Virus record (IMG/VR): IMGVR_UViG_3300034137_000024
Location: 20,652-84,651 of that record
Reading direction: 5' to 3' (one strand)
From: a virus
DNA length: 64,000 bases
The position numbers and the translations under genes were made by a program. Within the stretch, counting starts at the first letter, position 1, and the number at the start of each line of letters is the position of its first letter. The notes below the pieces were generated by a model. That model saw only the letters and a program-made list of their open reading frames with translations, did not search any database and was not told where the DNA came from. Positions 1 through 8,618 of this stretch are shown here, one piece after another.

Positions 1-549
1 GTATTCATTCAGACACCTCCTGATTGGCAGCTTGTACCTTGCGAACCAACCCCGCAAATGGTGGCTGCGCCGTTTGCAGGCAAGGTCGAAGCCCAGTGCG
101 TCAGTACGCAGACGCGTAGCCGTCAGCAGATGGCCGAGAACTACAAGGCCATGATTGATCACGCGCCAGTGAGCACGATGGGGGATATTTACGCCTACAA
201 CGGCGTGCCGGCGCGCAAGAAGGCAACCCAGATGGTCGATGGCCTGATGGTGCTGAGCCTGCGCGATGTAGGCTGGAATGCCGCACTGGACCTAATCGCC
301 GGGCAGACCGAACTGGAGCTGACCGACGCGCTCAAGCGCATCCTGAACTTTCCCGAGTTCGTCCTGCAGGTCGTCGCGGCGGGCATGCAGAACCGGGGCA
401 TTGCCGACTTCGGCGGCATACTCGACCGGTCCAAGGTTCTGCACTGGATGCTGAGCATTTATCTGCACCACGGCGAAAACTGGGTAGCGATCGCCGCTCA
501 CGAACTGGGCGAAGGCTCGGCCTCGGAGATGCTGAGGCGCCATCAATGA
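1..549 (+). CDS. 5'-truncated hypothetical phage protein
   Basis: The frame is open from the first base of the window, so the real start lies upstream; the first ATG (58) has no ribosome binding site. The 182 visible residues look soluble, with no membrane segment and no motif I recognise. The TGA overlaps the ATG of the next gene by four bases, and the next three genes are linked by similar one- to four-base overlaps, which marks a translationally coupled cluster of small phage genes. Function unknown. Confidence 0.7.
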   Translation, partial: VFIQTPPDWQLVPCEPTPQMVAAPFAGKVEAQCVSTQTRSRQQMAENYKAMIDHAPVSTMGDIYAYNGVPARKKATQMVDGLMVLSLRDVGWNAALDLIAGQTELELTDALKRILNFPEFVLQVVAAGMQNRGIADFGGILDRSKVLHWMLSIYLHHGENWVAIAAHELGEGSASEMLRRHQ

Positions 550-725
550 ACACCATGCGCGAGCGGTTCGAGCTCACTTATTGCCGGCAGCAGGGGCACG
601 TCGTCCGATCGCGCCTGCTGTTCCGCCGCAACGCTGATGGGCGCTACAGCAACCGCGCCCTGGAATTGACGTGGTGCCGCTACAAGCGCGGCCACGTCCA
701 GCAACTCACACAAGGGGCCGCATAG
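546..725 (+). CDS. Small basic hypothetical protein (59 aa)
   Basis: This 59-residue gene starts at an ATG overlapping the stop of the gene before it (ATGA) and ends in a TAG that shares its G with the GTG start of the next gene, so it sits in a coupled chain. The product is strongly basic (many Arg/His) with two separate cysteines and an RNA/DNA-binding look, but no family is recognised. It is supported mainly by the tight coupling on both sides. Confidence 0.6.
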   Translation: MNTMRERFELTYCRQQGHVVRSRLLFRRNADGRYSNRALELTWCRYKRGHVQQLTQGAA

Positions 726-1129
726 TGCCGATGATTCAGATTGCCCGGTACCGGCACAGCAAACAGTTCAAATCGGGCCTGCCGGCGATTGTCGGGCCGC
801 GCTCTTACACCAACGCCCAGCGTCGCTGGCAGGCGCGTATTTCGGTCAACGTCCCGACCAGGCGAATCGAGATTCACGACCAGGACTTACAGGCCGTCGA
901 CACCGGCGGCGTCTTCACTGTGCCCGACTCGCCCGTCGCGCTGGTGTACGAGAACAGGCCCGAGCAGAGCATGACCGTGAATATCGGCGTTCTGAGCTAC
1001 TCGCAGGCCTGCGAGGTCATCGCCGATCAGATGCAGGAGCTGCTCCGCGAGTGTCCGGACTGGACGGACTTTGAATGGCAGGTCTGGACGGAAAAGGGCA
1101 AGGCCCCGAAGGTTCGGAGGGCAGGATGA
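725..1129 (+). CDS. Hypothetical phage protein (134 aa)
   Basis: The start is GTG 725, which overlaps the upstream stop, or ATG 731 two codons later. The frame stays open back to 671, but that portion duplicates the preceding gene and is not likely to be translated. The N-terminus is basic (IARYRHSK); the middle looks like a small beta-rich domain and the acidic helical C-terminus contains a WTDFEWQVW segment. No enzyme motif is visible. The TGA overlaps the ATG of the next gene. Function unknown. Confidence 0.6.
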   Translation: MPMIQIARYRHSKQFKSGLPAIVGPRSYTNAQRRWQARISVNVPTRRIEIHDQDLQAVDTGGVFTVPDSPVALVYENRPEQSMTVNIGVLSYSQACEVIADQMQELLRECPDWTDFEWQVWTEKGKAPKVRRAG

Positions 1130-1305
1130 AGATCGAGGAAGACATCTGGGAGTGGCGCCCCGCTGGCAAGGCCTGTACAGGCAAGCACGTCTGGGTAGTA
1201 TTCCTGAGCCACCGTATCCGTGAGTGCTGCGACTGTGGCGCCCGGGAGGATCTGCGGGCCGACTTTGGCATCGGCCCCCGGATCCCCAAGTCTAAAGCAG
1301 CATGA
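1126..1305 (+). CDS. Small Cys-containing protein (59 aa)
   Basis: The ATG overlaps the upstream stop (ATGA). The acidic N-terminus is followed by a possible metal-binding or treble-clef-like region with a Cys near residue 16 and a CCDCG cluster near residue 38, giving a Cys/His-rich small protein typical of phage early regions. Its TGA again overlaps an ATG (1302), but that frame ends after 12 codons, so the coupled chain breaks here where a gene of opposite orientation begins. Confidence 0.55.
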   Translation: MKIEEDIWEWRPAGKACTGKHVWVVFLSHRIRECCDCGAREDLRADFGIGPRIPKSKAA

Positions 1306-1314
1306 CCAAGTTCC

Positions 1315-1788
1315 TCAAGGCGATGCCATCGCGGAGTTGAATGCGTTTTGCACAGCTTGGGAAGCGTATTTATTCGAGTCGTGCCCTATGTCGTTGACTT
1401 CCCCAAGGTCGGAAATCCCAACAAACTTTTTCTCGGCATCGCCAACGTCGCGTTGGCGCACTGTCCAATGGGCTCTCCCCCGAACATCCCGATCCTCATG
1501 CCCACCTTGAGCACATGGTGTACCCCATCCTTGGCGGGTGTATTTGCCCGAGTAATTTGCATAAATATCTGCATTCTTGCCGCTGATAGTGACATCGACG
1601 CTGTTGATGGTGATATCCGCACGAAACGTATCGCCCGGGCAGCCTAGAAGCGTCTTCTGTCGACCGTCGTATGAGGCTGATCCAGTTCGATGCGTTAATC
1701 GATCCTTCACAGAATCCTCTGCGTCGGTCGCAAAGATGGGCAGGGAAATAGTCGACAGCAGCAGAAGCGCACATGCGAGCGTTTTCAT
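1315..1788 (-). CDS. Secreted/periplasmic hypothetical protein (possible lysogenic cargo)
   Basis: I chose ATG 1788 because it starts a classical signal peptide: Met-Lys, a run of Leu/Ala/Ile, then a likely cleavage after IFA near residue 20. An upstream in-frame TTG at 1839 would bury that signal. The mature part (about 135 residues) has two Cys (from LLGCPG and GTPCAQ) that could pair in the periplasm. It has its own upstream gap and runs opposite to the genes on its left, as expected of a cargo (moron) gene. It is less GC-rich than its neighbours. No known domain recognised. Confidence 0.65.
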   Translation of the reverse strand: MKTLACALLLLSTISLPIFATDAEDSVKDRLTHRTGSASYDGRQKTLLGCPGDTFRADITINSVDVTISGKNADIYANYSGKYTRQGWGTPCAQGGHEDRDVRGRAHWTVRQRDVGDAEKKFVGISDLGEVNDIGHDSNKYASQAVQNAFNSAMASP

Positions 1789-1918
1789 GGTGTGAACCTT
1801 TTTTATGAGATAGTCCTGCGCATTGCGCGTCCTGGTCACATCTCAATTCGGCTCAGCCTCCCGCACAGCGCCCATCAAGTATTGTCGAGAACTGGGATTT
1901 TGCTCCGGATACATGACA

Positions 1919-1940
1919 AAGCCGGCATCGCTGCCGGCTC
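1919..1940 (-). terminator. Rho-independent terminator after primase/helicase gene
   Basis: A 7-bp stem (AGCCGGC/GCCGGCT) with a 6-nt loop is followed by TTTGT when read on the minus strand. It lies just beyond the stop of the 1979-4873 gene, closing the leftward replication block. Confidence 0.6.
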
Positions 1941-1978
1941 TATTTGTTGCTCAACCGCCCCTCAAGCCCCCCTGTAAG

Positions 1979-4873
1979 TCAGAACGGATCATCCCCATCG
2001 GGATCGTCGCCCAGAATCGGCATCAGCGGCACCATCACCGTCTTGGACTTGGCGCCGTTGAACGAAACGGCCTTGTCGCCTTTGGTCGCTTCTTTCACCC
2101 GGGTCAGCTGGTTGCGTAGATCCGTGATCGAGGACAGGTCGCGTACCAGGGATTTCAGATTGGGCACGCTGGTGCCGAACACCAGCACTTTTCTACCGTG
2201 GTCCGCGATGATTCCGTGCCGGCGCAACGTGTCCTCAGCCGTCACTACGTCCACTTTGTTCTGCCGGTGGATTGGGCTGGTCTCGCGCACCAGTTCATAG
2301 ATCGTCAGATCCGACAGGCCGGAGCCCATGCGTACCTTGGCGCTCAGCAGCGCGGTAAGCGCCTTGTCCGCCTCGTCCATATCCGCCTCTTCGCGGTGCT
2401 CGGACCAGTCGAAGTCTTTGATCATGGCCTCGGCTTCGGCTTCGGACGGGACATAGTCCTTTTTCAGGCACCAGCAGCCCGCCAGCAGCGTCCCGAACTG
2501 GTCGCCGTCCCGTTGCCGGTCGAAGTGCTTGGCCGCTACGCGGCGAAACACCTTCACTGAACTGAGGATGACAGGCAGCAGGTTTAGAATACGGGCCATC
2601 AGGCGGCTGGCAATAACCGGGTCCTGATCAATAGAGTTTAGGTAAGCCTCGAGTTCGTCCCAGTTGTTGTTATCGCCGGCCTTCAAGCGCAGGACCGTCA
2701 GGCGGTCAATGTCGGCCTTGGTGGGCAGGTTGGTGTTAACGGAGGACAGGCAGAACATCGATCGGATGTCGAAGCGCATGCCGCCACCCGTAGTGGTGCC
2801 CTTGTACGTCTTGGCCTGAGTTTCCGATGACGTCTGGCGGATCAGGCTCATGATGTTTTCCACCCGGTGCCGCTCTTTCTCGTCGTTGGACTCGAATTCG
2901 TCAATCATCACCGGCAGGGCGTCGCCGGCCAGCACCTGGCGCAGACCGGCCTCGGTCGAATTGCCCTGTGCATAGACGTTGGTGCCCCGAGTCAGCGCGC
3001 CGCAGAACTTCGCCTGCAGCGTAGTTTTACCGGTACCGGCGCTGCCAGTTAGCCAGATATGCGGTCGCCAGTTGAGCGCACCGCAGATCGGAGCGAGCAT
3101 CACCCAGCCCGCCATCAGCGCAGCAGAGCCCGGCATCGTCCAGCGAGGCATCGTGGCCACGTACACCAAGTGCTCGCCTTCCTCGTTGGTCAGCGGTGAT
3201 GCATGGGGGTTTGGCAACGCCTTGGCGCGGGTATACACGTAGCCAGACGTGATCTTGGTCAGGTCGACGCGCTGGCCGTCCACGGTTAGGAACGGCCCGT
3301 GGTGGTAGATCGCACGGCTGTCGTCGGTCCAGGCGCCCCGGCCGCGCACGCGGGTCGGATCGTAGATGCCCATGGAGTGTGCCCGGTGAAAGATCCACTC
3401 GGCGGCCATGACGTTGTCGACCTTGGCTGCGCCGCCCGCGGGGAAGTACTCCTGCCACCAGTTCAACGGCGCGTGCTCGATCAACCCCAGCACATTCATA
3501 TCCCGGCGCTGCATGACCATTACCTGGCCCTTGGCGTGGTTGAACAGGTAGTAGTTGCCCCCGTCGTATCCCAGGATGGTGAAATACTTATTCTTGACCA
3601 GCTCGTCGTCGTCGTATCCGTCCACGGGGTCCATGCCCCCAGGCTCGGCCGGAGGCGGCGTGTCGTCGAAGGGTGGCTCATCCTCGGACGTGGCCAGCAT
3701 TGCCGGGCCGTCTTCGAGGTCAACCTCCATCATCTGCGGGTGTTCTAGGGTCGCGTCCATCACCTGGTCATTTGCCGCGGCGATTTCGTCGACCAGAACG
3801 TGCTCCAGGGCGTCGAGGAAAATGTCGGCTACTTGCTCGAGGTCGGTTGCCGCGTGGTAGTCGTTAAAGTCGGTTGGCCCTATGCGCTTCACGCCCTTTT
3901 CGGTAATGGTGTCGTGCCCATGAGCATGGGTAAACGGCGGAAAAGCCAGACCGGCTGCTACCTGCTTGGCTGCGATCTTGCCGTAGTGAACGCCTGGGTT
4001 TTCAATCGGGGTGAGAGTCCACTGATCGTTATCCGCCGCGATGATGATAATCGCGTCAGCACGCCGCTCGCGGATGCTCTTGGCGACAGGCGCCAAGTTG
4101 CTGATGTCGAAGGTGACCAGCACACAGTGCCCGGTCGCCATATGGATACTGGCCCCGGTCGCGTAGCCTTCGCAGATGATGAATACCGGGCGCTCGTTAA
4201 CCATTTGCGGCTTGCCGATCGCGTGGAAGTTTCCGCGCTTGGCGCCGTATTTCAGATAGTCTTTTCGGCGTTTGAGAAAGTTCGAGTTGTCGGGGAGGAT
4301 TGCCTGCAGGCTGTGGATCACGTTCTGCCGATCGCGGATCGGTATCAGCAGCGCCCGATCGGACACCACGCTGACCTCGCCCGTCTCCTCGTTCAAGTAC
4401 TCCCAGCGGCCAACGCGCAGGCCGAAGGCTTTGACGCCCTTCTCGCCCAGATAGGGATAGTCAGAATCGGTAGGTTCGTCAGTGGCAGCATTCCAGAGTG
4501 CGACCGCACGCTCGGCGGCCATGCGGTGACGTTCCTGCTCAGCGGTGATGCGGCGGCGCTCTTGGTCGGCCATTTTGGCCTTCCATTCCCGGCGCTCATC
4601 AAGCGACATCGGGCGGTGCTGGGACTTGTCAGTCCAGGAAAACTTCTCGTCTGGGTATCGGCGGTTACAGCCGAACATGCCCGCAGGCTTGCTGTCCAGG
4701 TGCAGGATGTACCAGCCCGACCGATCACTGGTAGCGTCGCCGGTGATATGAATTCGGTGGAGGTGGCCGTCGCCCAGGATAGGGTCTTGAGTCTCGAGGC
4801 CGTACATGCGCATTTCGGCGCAGAACTGATCTAGAGCGCGGCCGGGATCGGCTGCACTAGGGGATGTGCTCAT
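1979..4873 (-). CDS. TOPRIM primase fused to DUF927-type helicase
   Basis: A 964-aa replication protein starting at ATG 4873, preceded by purine-rich AGGAAAGGAACGCAGGA. The N-terminal half is a primase with a TOPRIM fold: the glutamate motif ICEGYATG (about residue 235), AADND (about 279-283) and a trailing DFND. The C-terminal half is a P-loop helicase of the DUF927 type: GSAGTGKTT (about 610-618), MIDEF Walker B (about 656-660) and a conserved arginine-rich region after SSVNTN. An acidic/proline linker (about 380-430) joins them. It would synthesise primers and unwind DNA at the phage fork. A terminator follows it; SSB and another helicase lie upstream on the same strand. Confidence 0.9.
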   Translation of the reverse strand: MSTSPSAADPGRALDQFCAEMRMYGLETQDPILGDGHLHRIHITGDATSDRSGWYILHLDSKPAGMFGCNRRYPDEKFSWTDKSQHRPMSLDERREWKAKMADQERRRITAEQERHRMAAERAVALWNAATDEPTDSDYPYLGEKGVKAFGLRVGRWEYLNEETGEVSVVSDRALLIPIRDRQNVIHSLQAILPDNSNFLKRRKDYLKYGAKRGNFHAIGKPQMVNERPVFIICEGYATGASIHMATGHCVLVTFDISNLAPVAKSIRERRADAIIIIAADNDQWTLTPIENPGVHYGKIAAKQVAAGLAFPPFTHAHGHDTITEKGVKRIGPTDFNDYHAATDLEQVADIFLDALEHVLVDEIAAANDQVMDATLEHPQMMEVDLEDGPAMLATSEDEPPFDDTPPPAEPGGMDPVDGYDDDELVKNKYFTILGYDGGNYYLFNHAKGQVMVMQRRDMNVLGLIEHAPLNWWQEYFPAGGAAKVDNVMAAEWIFHRAHSMGIYDPTRVRGRGAWTDDSRAIYHHGPFLTVDGQRVDLTKITSGYVYTRAKALPNPHASPLTNEEGEHLVYVATMPRWTMPGSAALMAGWVMLAPICGALNWRPHIWLTGSAGTGKTTLQAKFCGALTRGTNVYAQGNSTEAGLRQVLAGDALPVMIDEFESNDEKERHRVENIMSLIRQTSSETQAKTYKGTTTGGGMRFDIRSMFCLSSVNTNLPTKADIDRLTVLRLKAGDNNNWDELEAYLNSIDQDPVIASRLMARILNLLPVILSSVKVFRRVAAKHFDRQRDGDQFGTLLAGCWCLKKDYVPSEAEAEAMIKDFDWSEHREEADMDEADKALTALLSAKVRMGSGLSDLTIYELVRETSPIHRQNKVDVVTAEDTLRRHGIIADHGRKVLVFGTSVPNLKSLVRDLSSITDLRNQLTRVKEATKGDKAVSFNGAKSKTVMVPLMPILGDDPDGDDPF

Positions 4874-5079
4874 GGGTCCTGCGTTCCTTTCCTTTTCCTG
4901 TTGAGATAAGCGGGCAGGCGTCAACAGGAAACGCTTTTCAGAACTGGGTGCGACCCGGCTCTTATCCCAAAACAGTTACACTTGCTGTGGCGGCAAATTC
5001 CCGCCCAGTGAATCACAGCAAATAGATCAGCGCACCCAAGACAATGTATTCAACCCGATACATGCGTTACGTTCTGATT

Positions 5080-5523
5080 TCATGGGGTTTTTGCTCCGTT
5101 CGCCTTGAACCAGTCGCGGAAAATCTGCAGAGCGGCCTCGACCGAGTTAGCGACCCCGGCGATACCCCCTGCATTCTTGACTTGGTCTATAAAGTTGGCC
5201 TGGTCGGAGGAGGTCTTGCCCCCCTTTGAGCGCTTAGTTTCGATGGCTGTATAAATGGGGTACACATTGCCCACCATCTGCGGCGTAACCCGCACCAGGG
5301 TCCAGCCTTGGAGGTCGCTCTGGCCGTTGACGGGGTCGCCATTGACCAGAGAGAGACCGAGCGCCACAGGTCGACCGGCCGGCACAAGTACCGACCCGTC
5401 TGTGAGCCTTTTTGCGGGGCCGGCGCCCGATACCCAGGCCTTGCCCGAGTTCGTTCGGAAAAGCCGCGAGAAACGCCCCAGTGCGAGCCAGACCTGCCGT
5501 AATACCGTTGACTCGGCCGCCAT
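5080..5523 (-). CDS. VRR-NUC domain nuclease
   Basis: A 147-aa protein whose C-terminal half matches the VRR-NUC (PD-(D/E)XK) fold: PIYTAIETKR (the E-x-K catalytic pair, about residues 91-96), then GKTSSDQANFI and GGIAGVANS, the usual S-x-x-Q and GG-hydrophobic motifs. Phage members of this family cut branched DNA such as Holliday junctions or flaps. Its start overlaps the stop of 5523-5828 by one base, so it is translated as the last gene of the SSB block. Confidence 0.85.
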   Translation of the reverse strand: MAAESTVLRQVWLALGRFSRLFRTNSGKAWVSGAGPAKRLTDGSVLVPAGRPVALGLSLVNGDPVNGQSDLQGWTLVRVTPQMVGNVYPIYTAIETKRSKGGKTSSDQANFIDQVKNAGGIAGVANSVEAALQIFRDWFKANGAKTP

Positions 5524-5828
5524 CAGAGCGGGCCGCTCGTAAGGCTTGGCTCGCGCTGCTTGGCTTCACACTTGAGGGCGCAATAAGCAATGCCGTCCTC
5601 ACCGCTGTCCGCGTGATACCCGGGGCGGGTGAACAGGCGGACGTCTTTCAGTATCTGCATGAAATGCCATCCCTGCGCCTCGGTCAGGTTCGTGCCGTGG
5701 TGCAAGTTGAAGATGGCCACCGTCTGCCCCATTGAGCGCTCGCCTTCCGGCTTGTCGTAGGTACTGGCACGATCGCTCATGTGCCGGTGGGCGGCCTGCA
5801 GCAGATCAGGGGCGGAGGCTACTGTCAT
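5523..5828 (-). CDS. DUF6378-like small phage protein
   Basis: The start is ATG 5828, which overlaps the stop of the next upstream gene by four bases; the longer open frame upstream of it duplicates coding sequence of that neighbour. The 101-aa product has the pattern R-x-S-TYD-KPEGERSMG followed by QILKDVRL and EDGIAYCALKCEA, as in the DUF6378 family found in phage replication regions. The family resembles all-alpha nucleotide pyrophosphohydrolases in its R-TY start, but no catalytic set is evident here. The family call is from memory of the pattern. Confidence 0.65.
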   Translation of the reverse strand: MTVASAPDLLQAAHRHMSDRASTYDKPEGERSMGQTVAIFNLHHGTNLTEAQGWHFMQILKDVRLFTRPGYHADSGEDGIAYCALKCEAKQREPSLTSGPL

Positions 5829-6049
5829 GCAAGCGCCTTTTTCTGCTGGTCCAGCCAGGCCTCGCGGTTCACCGCAGCACTCATGGTGACGGCTTTGCGC
5901 AGAGTCGCCTCGTCGTACTTCATCGCCAGGGCGGCAGCCACTACGTCGTTGTCGCTGACCTTTTCTACCGGGCGCTGCACTTCCCGCAGGAAGCGGTGGT
6001 GCGCGGCAATGATCGGGTTTTGCGGTTTTTTGGGCTTTCGGGATTTCAT
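5825..6049 (-). CDS. Small basic hypothetical protein (74 aa)
   Basis: A 74-residue protein with a Lys/Pro-rich start (MKSRKPKKPQNP) followed by predicted helices. It is coupled by a four-base overlap to the downstream gene and lies 22 bases after SSB, so it belongs to the replication block. No recognised family; the basic tail suggests nucleic-acid contact, which is inference only. Confidence 0.65.
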   Translation of the reverse strand: MKSRKPKKPQNPIIAAHHRFLREVQRPVEKVSDNDVVAAALAMKYDEATLRKAVTMSAAVNREAWLDQQKKALA

Positions 6050-6071
6050 GCGGGCTCATACCTCAGACGGT

Positions 6072-6542
6072 CTAAAACGGGATATCTGGGTCGAATTGGT
6101 CCTTTTGCTGCTGCGGTTGCGGCGCGGTGCGCTGTGGCGGCTGCGAACATTGTGGACCTTGCGACTGGCCAGCATTGTTTCCGTCACGACCTTGGCCCTG
6201 CGGACTGGTGAGCATTTGCATGGTGCCTTGCATGTCCACGACGATCTCGGTGGTGTAACGCTTGACGCCGTCTTTTTCCCACTCCCGAGTCTGCAACTTG
6301 CCCTCGATATAGATGCTGGAACCCTTTTTCAGGTACTGGCCAGCGATCTCGGCGACCTTGCCGAACATGCTCACGCGGTGCCATTCGGTTTTTTCAACCT
6401 TCTGACCCGATTGCTTGTCCACCCAGCGCTCGCTGGTTGCCAAGCTGATATTGGCTACCGCGTTACCGTTAGGTAAGTTGCGCACTTCCGGGTCTTGCCC
6501 GAGCGTGCCGACCAAAATCACCTTGTTAACTGAACCTGCCAT
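6072..6542 (-). CDS. ssb: Single-stranded DNA-binding protein
   Basis: A 156-aa protein with a full OB-fold SSB core: [17 protein letters not shown] at the N-terminus, the SLATSERW strand, the [11 protein letters not shown] motif and [14 protein letters not shown] Gln/Gly/Pro-rich linker leads to an acidic tip ending DPDIPF, the conserved SSB tail that recruits other replication proteins. It protects single-stranded DNA during replication and recombination. It abuts the stop of the upstream helicase gene. Confidence 0.95.
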   Translation of the reverse strand: MAGSVNKVILVGTLGQDPEVRNLPNGNAVANISLATSERWVDKQSGQKVEKTEWHRVSMFGKVAEIAGQYLKKGSSIYIEGKLQTREWEKDGVKRYTTEIVVDMQGTMQMLTSPQGQGRDGNNAGQSQGPQCSQPPQRTAPQPQQQKDQFDPDIPF

Positions 6543-8123
6543 TTAGTTGCCTCCAGAGGCTTTGGAATGTGTGTCGTAGAAAAATTCTGAGGGCCACGAC
6601 AACGGCCAACCCTGCTGGGCGGCGACGGCCTCCAGCTGGGTCAGGGTCATGGCTTCGAGTTCGGTGAGCGAAGGCTCGGGGGGGCGCTTGCGATACTTGT
6701 CGCGGGTCCGCTGCTTGGCTTCCCAGGCATTTCGTGCCCAGCCCGCACTGTAGCCACGCTCGGCGGCGATCTTTTCGAGTTCCGGCAAGGATCGAGCGGT
6801 CCGGACCTCTTTCTGTTTCTGGCGCTTCATTGCGGCGATCATTTCCGGCGTGATGCGCTCGAGCACCCCGTCCTCTACTTCGATCTTGCGCTGCTTGGCC
6901 TCGACGACCTTGCCGCAGTGCGGGCACATCGGCGCCGGCGCGAACATGCCGAAACAGCCCAGGCATTGCGCGATGTCCACCCGATCGGCGTCGCGTGCTT
7001 TCTTCTGGCCTGGCGCCTTCACTTCCCCGTCTTCCAGGGACCACTCGCGGTCCTCGTCGGCAAGGCCGTGCTTAAAGGTCAGGCCGCAGTGGTCCAGGAC
7101 GTAGCAGCAGGTTTTGACGTTGCCAAACGGGTCGGTGTATATCCGCAGCCCGCGACCGATCACCTGCAGGTAAGACGACAGGGACATGGTCGGGCGCAGC
7201 AGCAGGATGGCGCCAATCGCGGGGCAGTCGACGCCTTCGATCAGGATGCCGACAAAGGTGATGACCTTGATTTGCCCGGTTTCCAGCGCCTTGAGCGCCT
7301 TGTCCCGGTAGTCGGAGTCGTGCTCGCCGCAGAGCATGATCGCCGGTACGCCTGCCGCGTTGAATTCGGCCGCAACATTCGTGGCATGGCCGATGCTGAC
7401 GCACCAGGCAACTGCCGGCACGCCGTCGCAGATTTTGCGGTACATCTTGACCGCGTCGCCGGTAATGGTTGGCTTGTCCAGGGCGGCCGCCAGGTCCTGG
7501 GTGTTGTAGTCACCTGCCGTCTTGCGCACGCCCGACAGATCCAGGCGATTCGCCGGCGCGTAGACCACGGGCCTGACCAGAAACCCACGGTCGATGAGCT
7601 GGCTAATAGAGATGCCCTGCACCATCGCGTCGTAGATACCGCCGGCCACGCGGCCGAGGGGCTTGTTATCCAGGCGGCAGGGACTGCCCGTCACGCCCAA
7701 GACGCGTGCCTTGGGGTAGAAGTCCATGATCTTGCGATAGGTCGCGGCGGCGGAAAGGTGCGCCTCGTCGATAACGATGAGGTCGGGTACGAATGACATT
7801 TTCGCCATTCGCCGAACAACCGTCTGGATCGAGCCGACCTGAACCCGTGCGCGGAGGTTCGGCGTAAAGCCGGGCATGATGATGCCGTGCGCAACGTCGT
7901 AGTCGCGCAGCTTGTGGCTCGCCTGTTTGATCAGCTGGTCCCGGTGCGCAAGGATCAGGACTTTACTGCCCTTCTCCGCAGCACTGCGGGCGATGTAGCT
8001 GAAGATAACCGTCTTGCCAGCGCCCGTCGCCAATACAATGAGGACGTAACGCTTGCCCTGCCTGAACTCCATCCGGACGCTTACAACAGCGTCCTCCTGA
8101 TAGTCCCGTAAAGAAAAAGCCAT
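6543..8123 (-). CDS. DEAD/DEAH-box superfamily 2 helicase
   Basis: A 526-aa SF2 helicase with motif I ATGAGKT (about residues 32-38), motif II DEAH (about 119-122), motif III-like TGSP and motif VI QVIGRGLR. After the two RecA-like domains comes a zinc ribbon (CLGCFGMF then CPHCGK) and a helical C-terminus with two ELEA/EKIAA segments. This layout is like SSL2/ResIII-type phage replication helicases. Its stop abuts the SSB start, placing it first in the leftward replication operon. Confidence 0.9.
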   Translation of the reverse strand: MAFSLRDYQEDAVVSVRMEFRQGKRYVLIVLATGAGKTVIFSYIARSAAEKGSKVLILAHRDQLIKQASHKLRDYDVAHGIIMPGFTPNLRARVQVGSIQTVVRRMAKMSFVPDLIVIDEAHLSAAATYRKIMDFYPKARVLGVTGSPCRLDNKPLGRVAGGIYDAMVQGISISQLIDRGFLVRPVVYAPANRLDLSGVRKTAGDYNTQDLAAALDKPTITGDAVKMYRKICDGVPAVAWCVSIGHATNVAAEFNAAGVPAIMLCGEHDSDYRDKALKALETGQIKVITFVGILIEGVDCPAIGAILLLRPTMSLSSYLQVIGRGLRIYTDPFGNVKTCCYVLDHCGLTFKHGLADEDREWSLEDGEVKAPGQKKARDADRVDIAQCLGCFGMFAPAPMCPHCGKVVEAKQRKIEVEDGVLERITPEMIAAMKRQKQKEVRTARSLPELEKIAAERGYSAGWARNAWEAKQRTRDKYRKRPPEPSLTELEAMTLTQLEAVAAQQGWPLSWPSEFFYDTHSKASGGN

Positions 8124-8164
8124 TGGGTACCGATCGCCATGGAATCGGCCCCGCTGGCTCTACA

Positions 8165-8422
8165 TCAGTCGGCGCCGAGTTCTCGTTTTAACTTGTCTTC
8201 TTTTGCGGCGACCCACGCAGTCATCTGGTCCAGCTTTGCGATGGTTGCTGGCACTTCTTCACGCCAACGGTCCGGGGTCGCCCGACCAATCTTGGTGTCA
8301 CGACAAATGTCCGTGAGGGTCAGGCCCATGCGCTCGGCACGGCGCTGGATGTCATCAAGGCGAGCAATAAAGAGCTCGTACATGGAGGGAGGCTGTGGCT
8401 GGTTGCGACGGCGGGATGGCAT
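8165..8422 (-). CDS. Small helix-turn-helix regulator (candidate repressor/Cro)
   Basis: An 85-aa protein with an HTH at about residues 34-60: GLTLTDICRDTKIGRATPDRW, the usual spacing of a phage Cro/CI-type DNA-binding domain, plus a charged C-terminal helix. The start could be ATG 8422 or the internal ATG at residue 14; neither has a clear ribosome binding site. It is transcribed divergently from the RecE-like gene, and the gap between them carries repeated TATTTGA sites, which is the expected arrangement for a lysogeny switch. There is no protease or dimerisation domain, so it is nearer Cro size. Confidence 0.65.
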   Translation of the reverse strand: MPSRRRNQPQPPSMYELFIARLDDIQRRAERMGLTLTDICRDTKIGRATPDRWREEVPATIAKLDQMTAWVAAKEDKLKRELGAD

Positions 8423-8478
8423 AAGGGTTATCTCAAACGGGTGATTTCCCGGGCAGCTTATAGCATCAGGGCATCACC

Positions 8479-8604
8479 ATCCATATTTGAGTAATTACAC
8501 GATTCATATTTGATCAAAACCAATATTATCCGTTATAGCCCTAGAAATTACTTGACCGCATAACATTTACGATTAGCATTACACATCATAAATGAGTAAT
8601 TACG
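8479..8604. promoter_or_regulatory. Divergent control region with repeated TATTTGA operators
   Basis: This AT-rich gap separates the HTH gene from the RecE-like gene. It holds CATATTTGAGTAATTAC (8482-8498), TCATATTTGATCAAA (8504-8518) and CATAAATGAGTAATTAC (8588-8604). The repeats share half-sites with a palindrome found at four to five other early promoters in the window. I take them as operators; no consensus sigma-70 promoter can be placed with certainty. Confidence 0.55.
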
Positions 8605-8618
8605 AAGGGCACCACCGC

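Noticed and set aside
6183-6190. GTCACGAC inside ssb (also 8297-8304 in the HTH gene and 38604-38611 in the protease gene)
   Set aside because: These lie within coding sequence (for example Gly-Arg-Asp codons), about the number expected by chance, and are not at gene starts.
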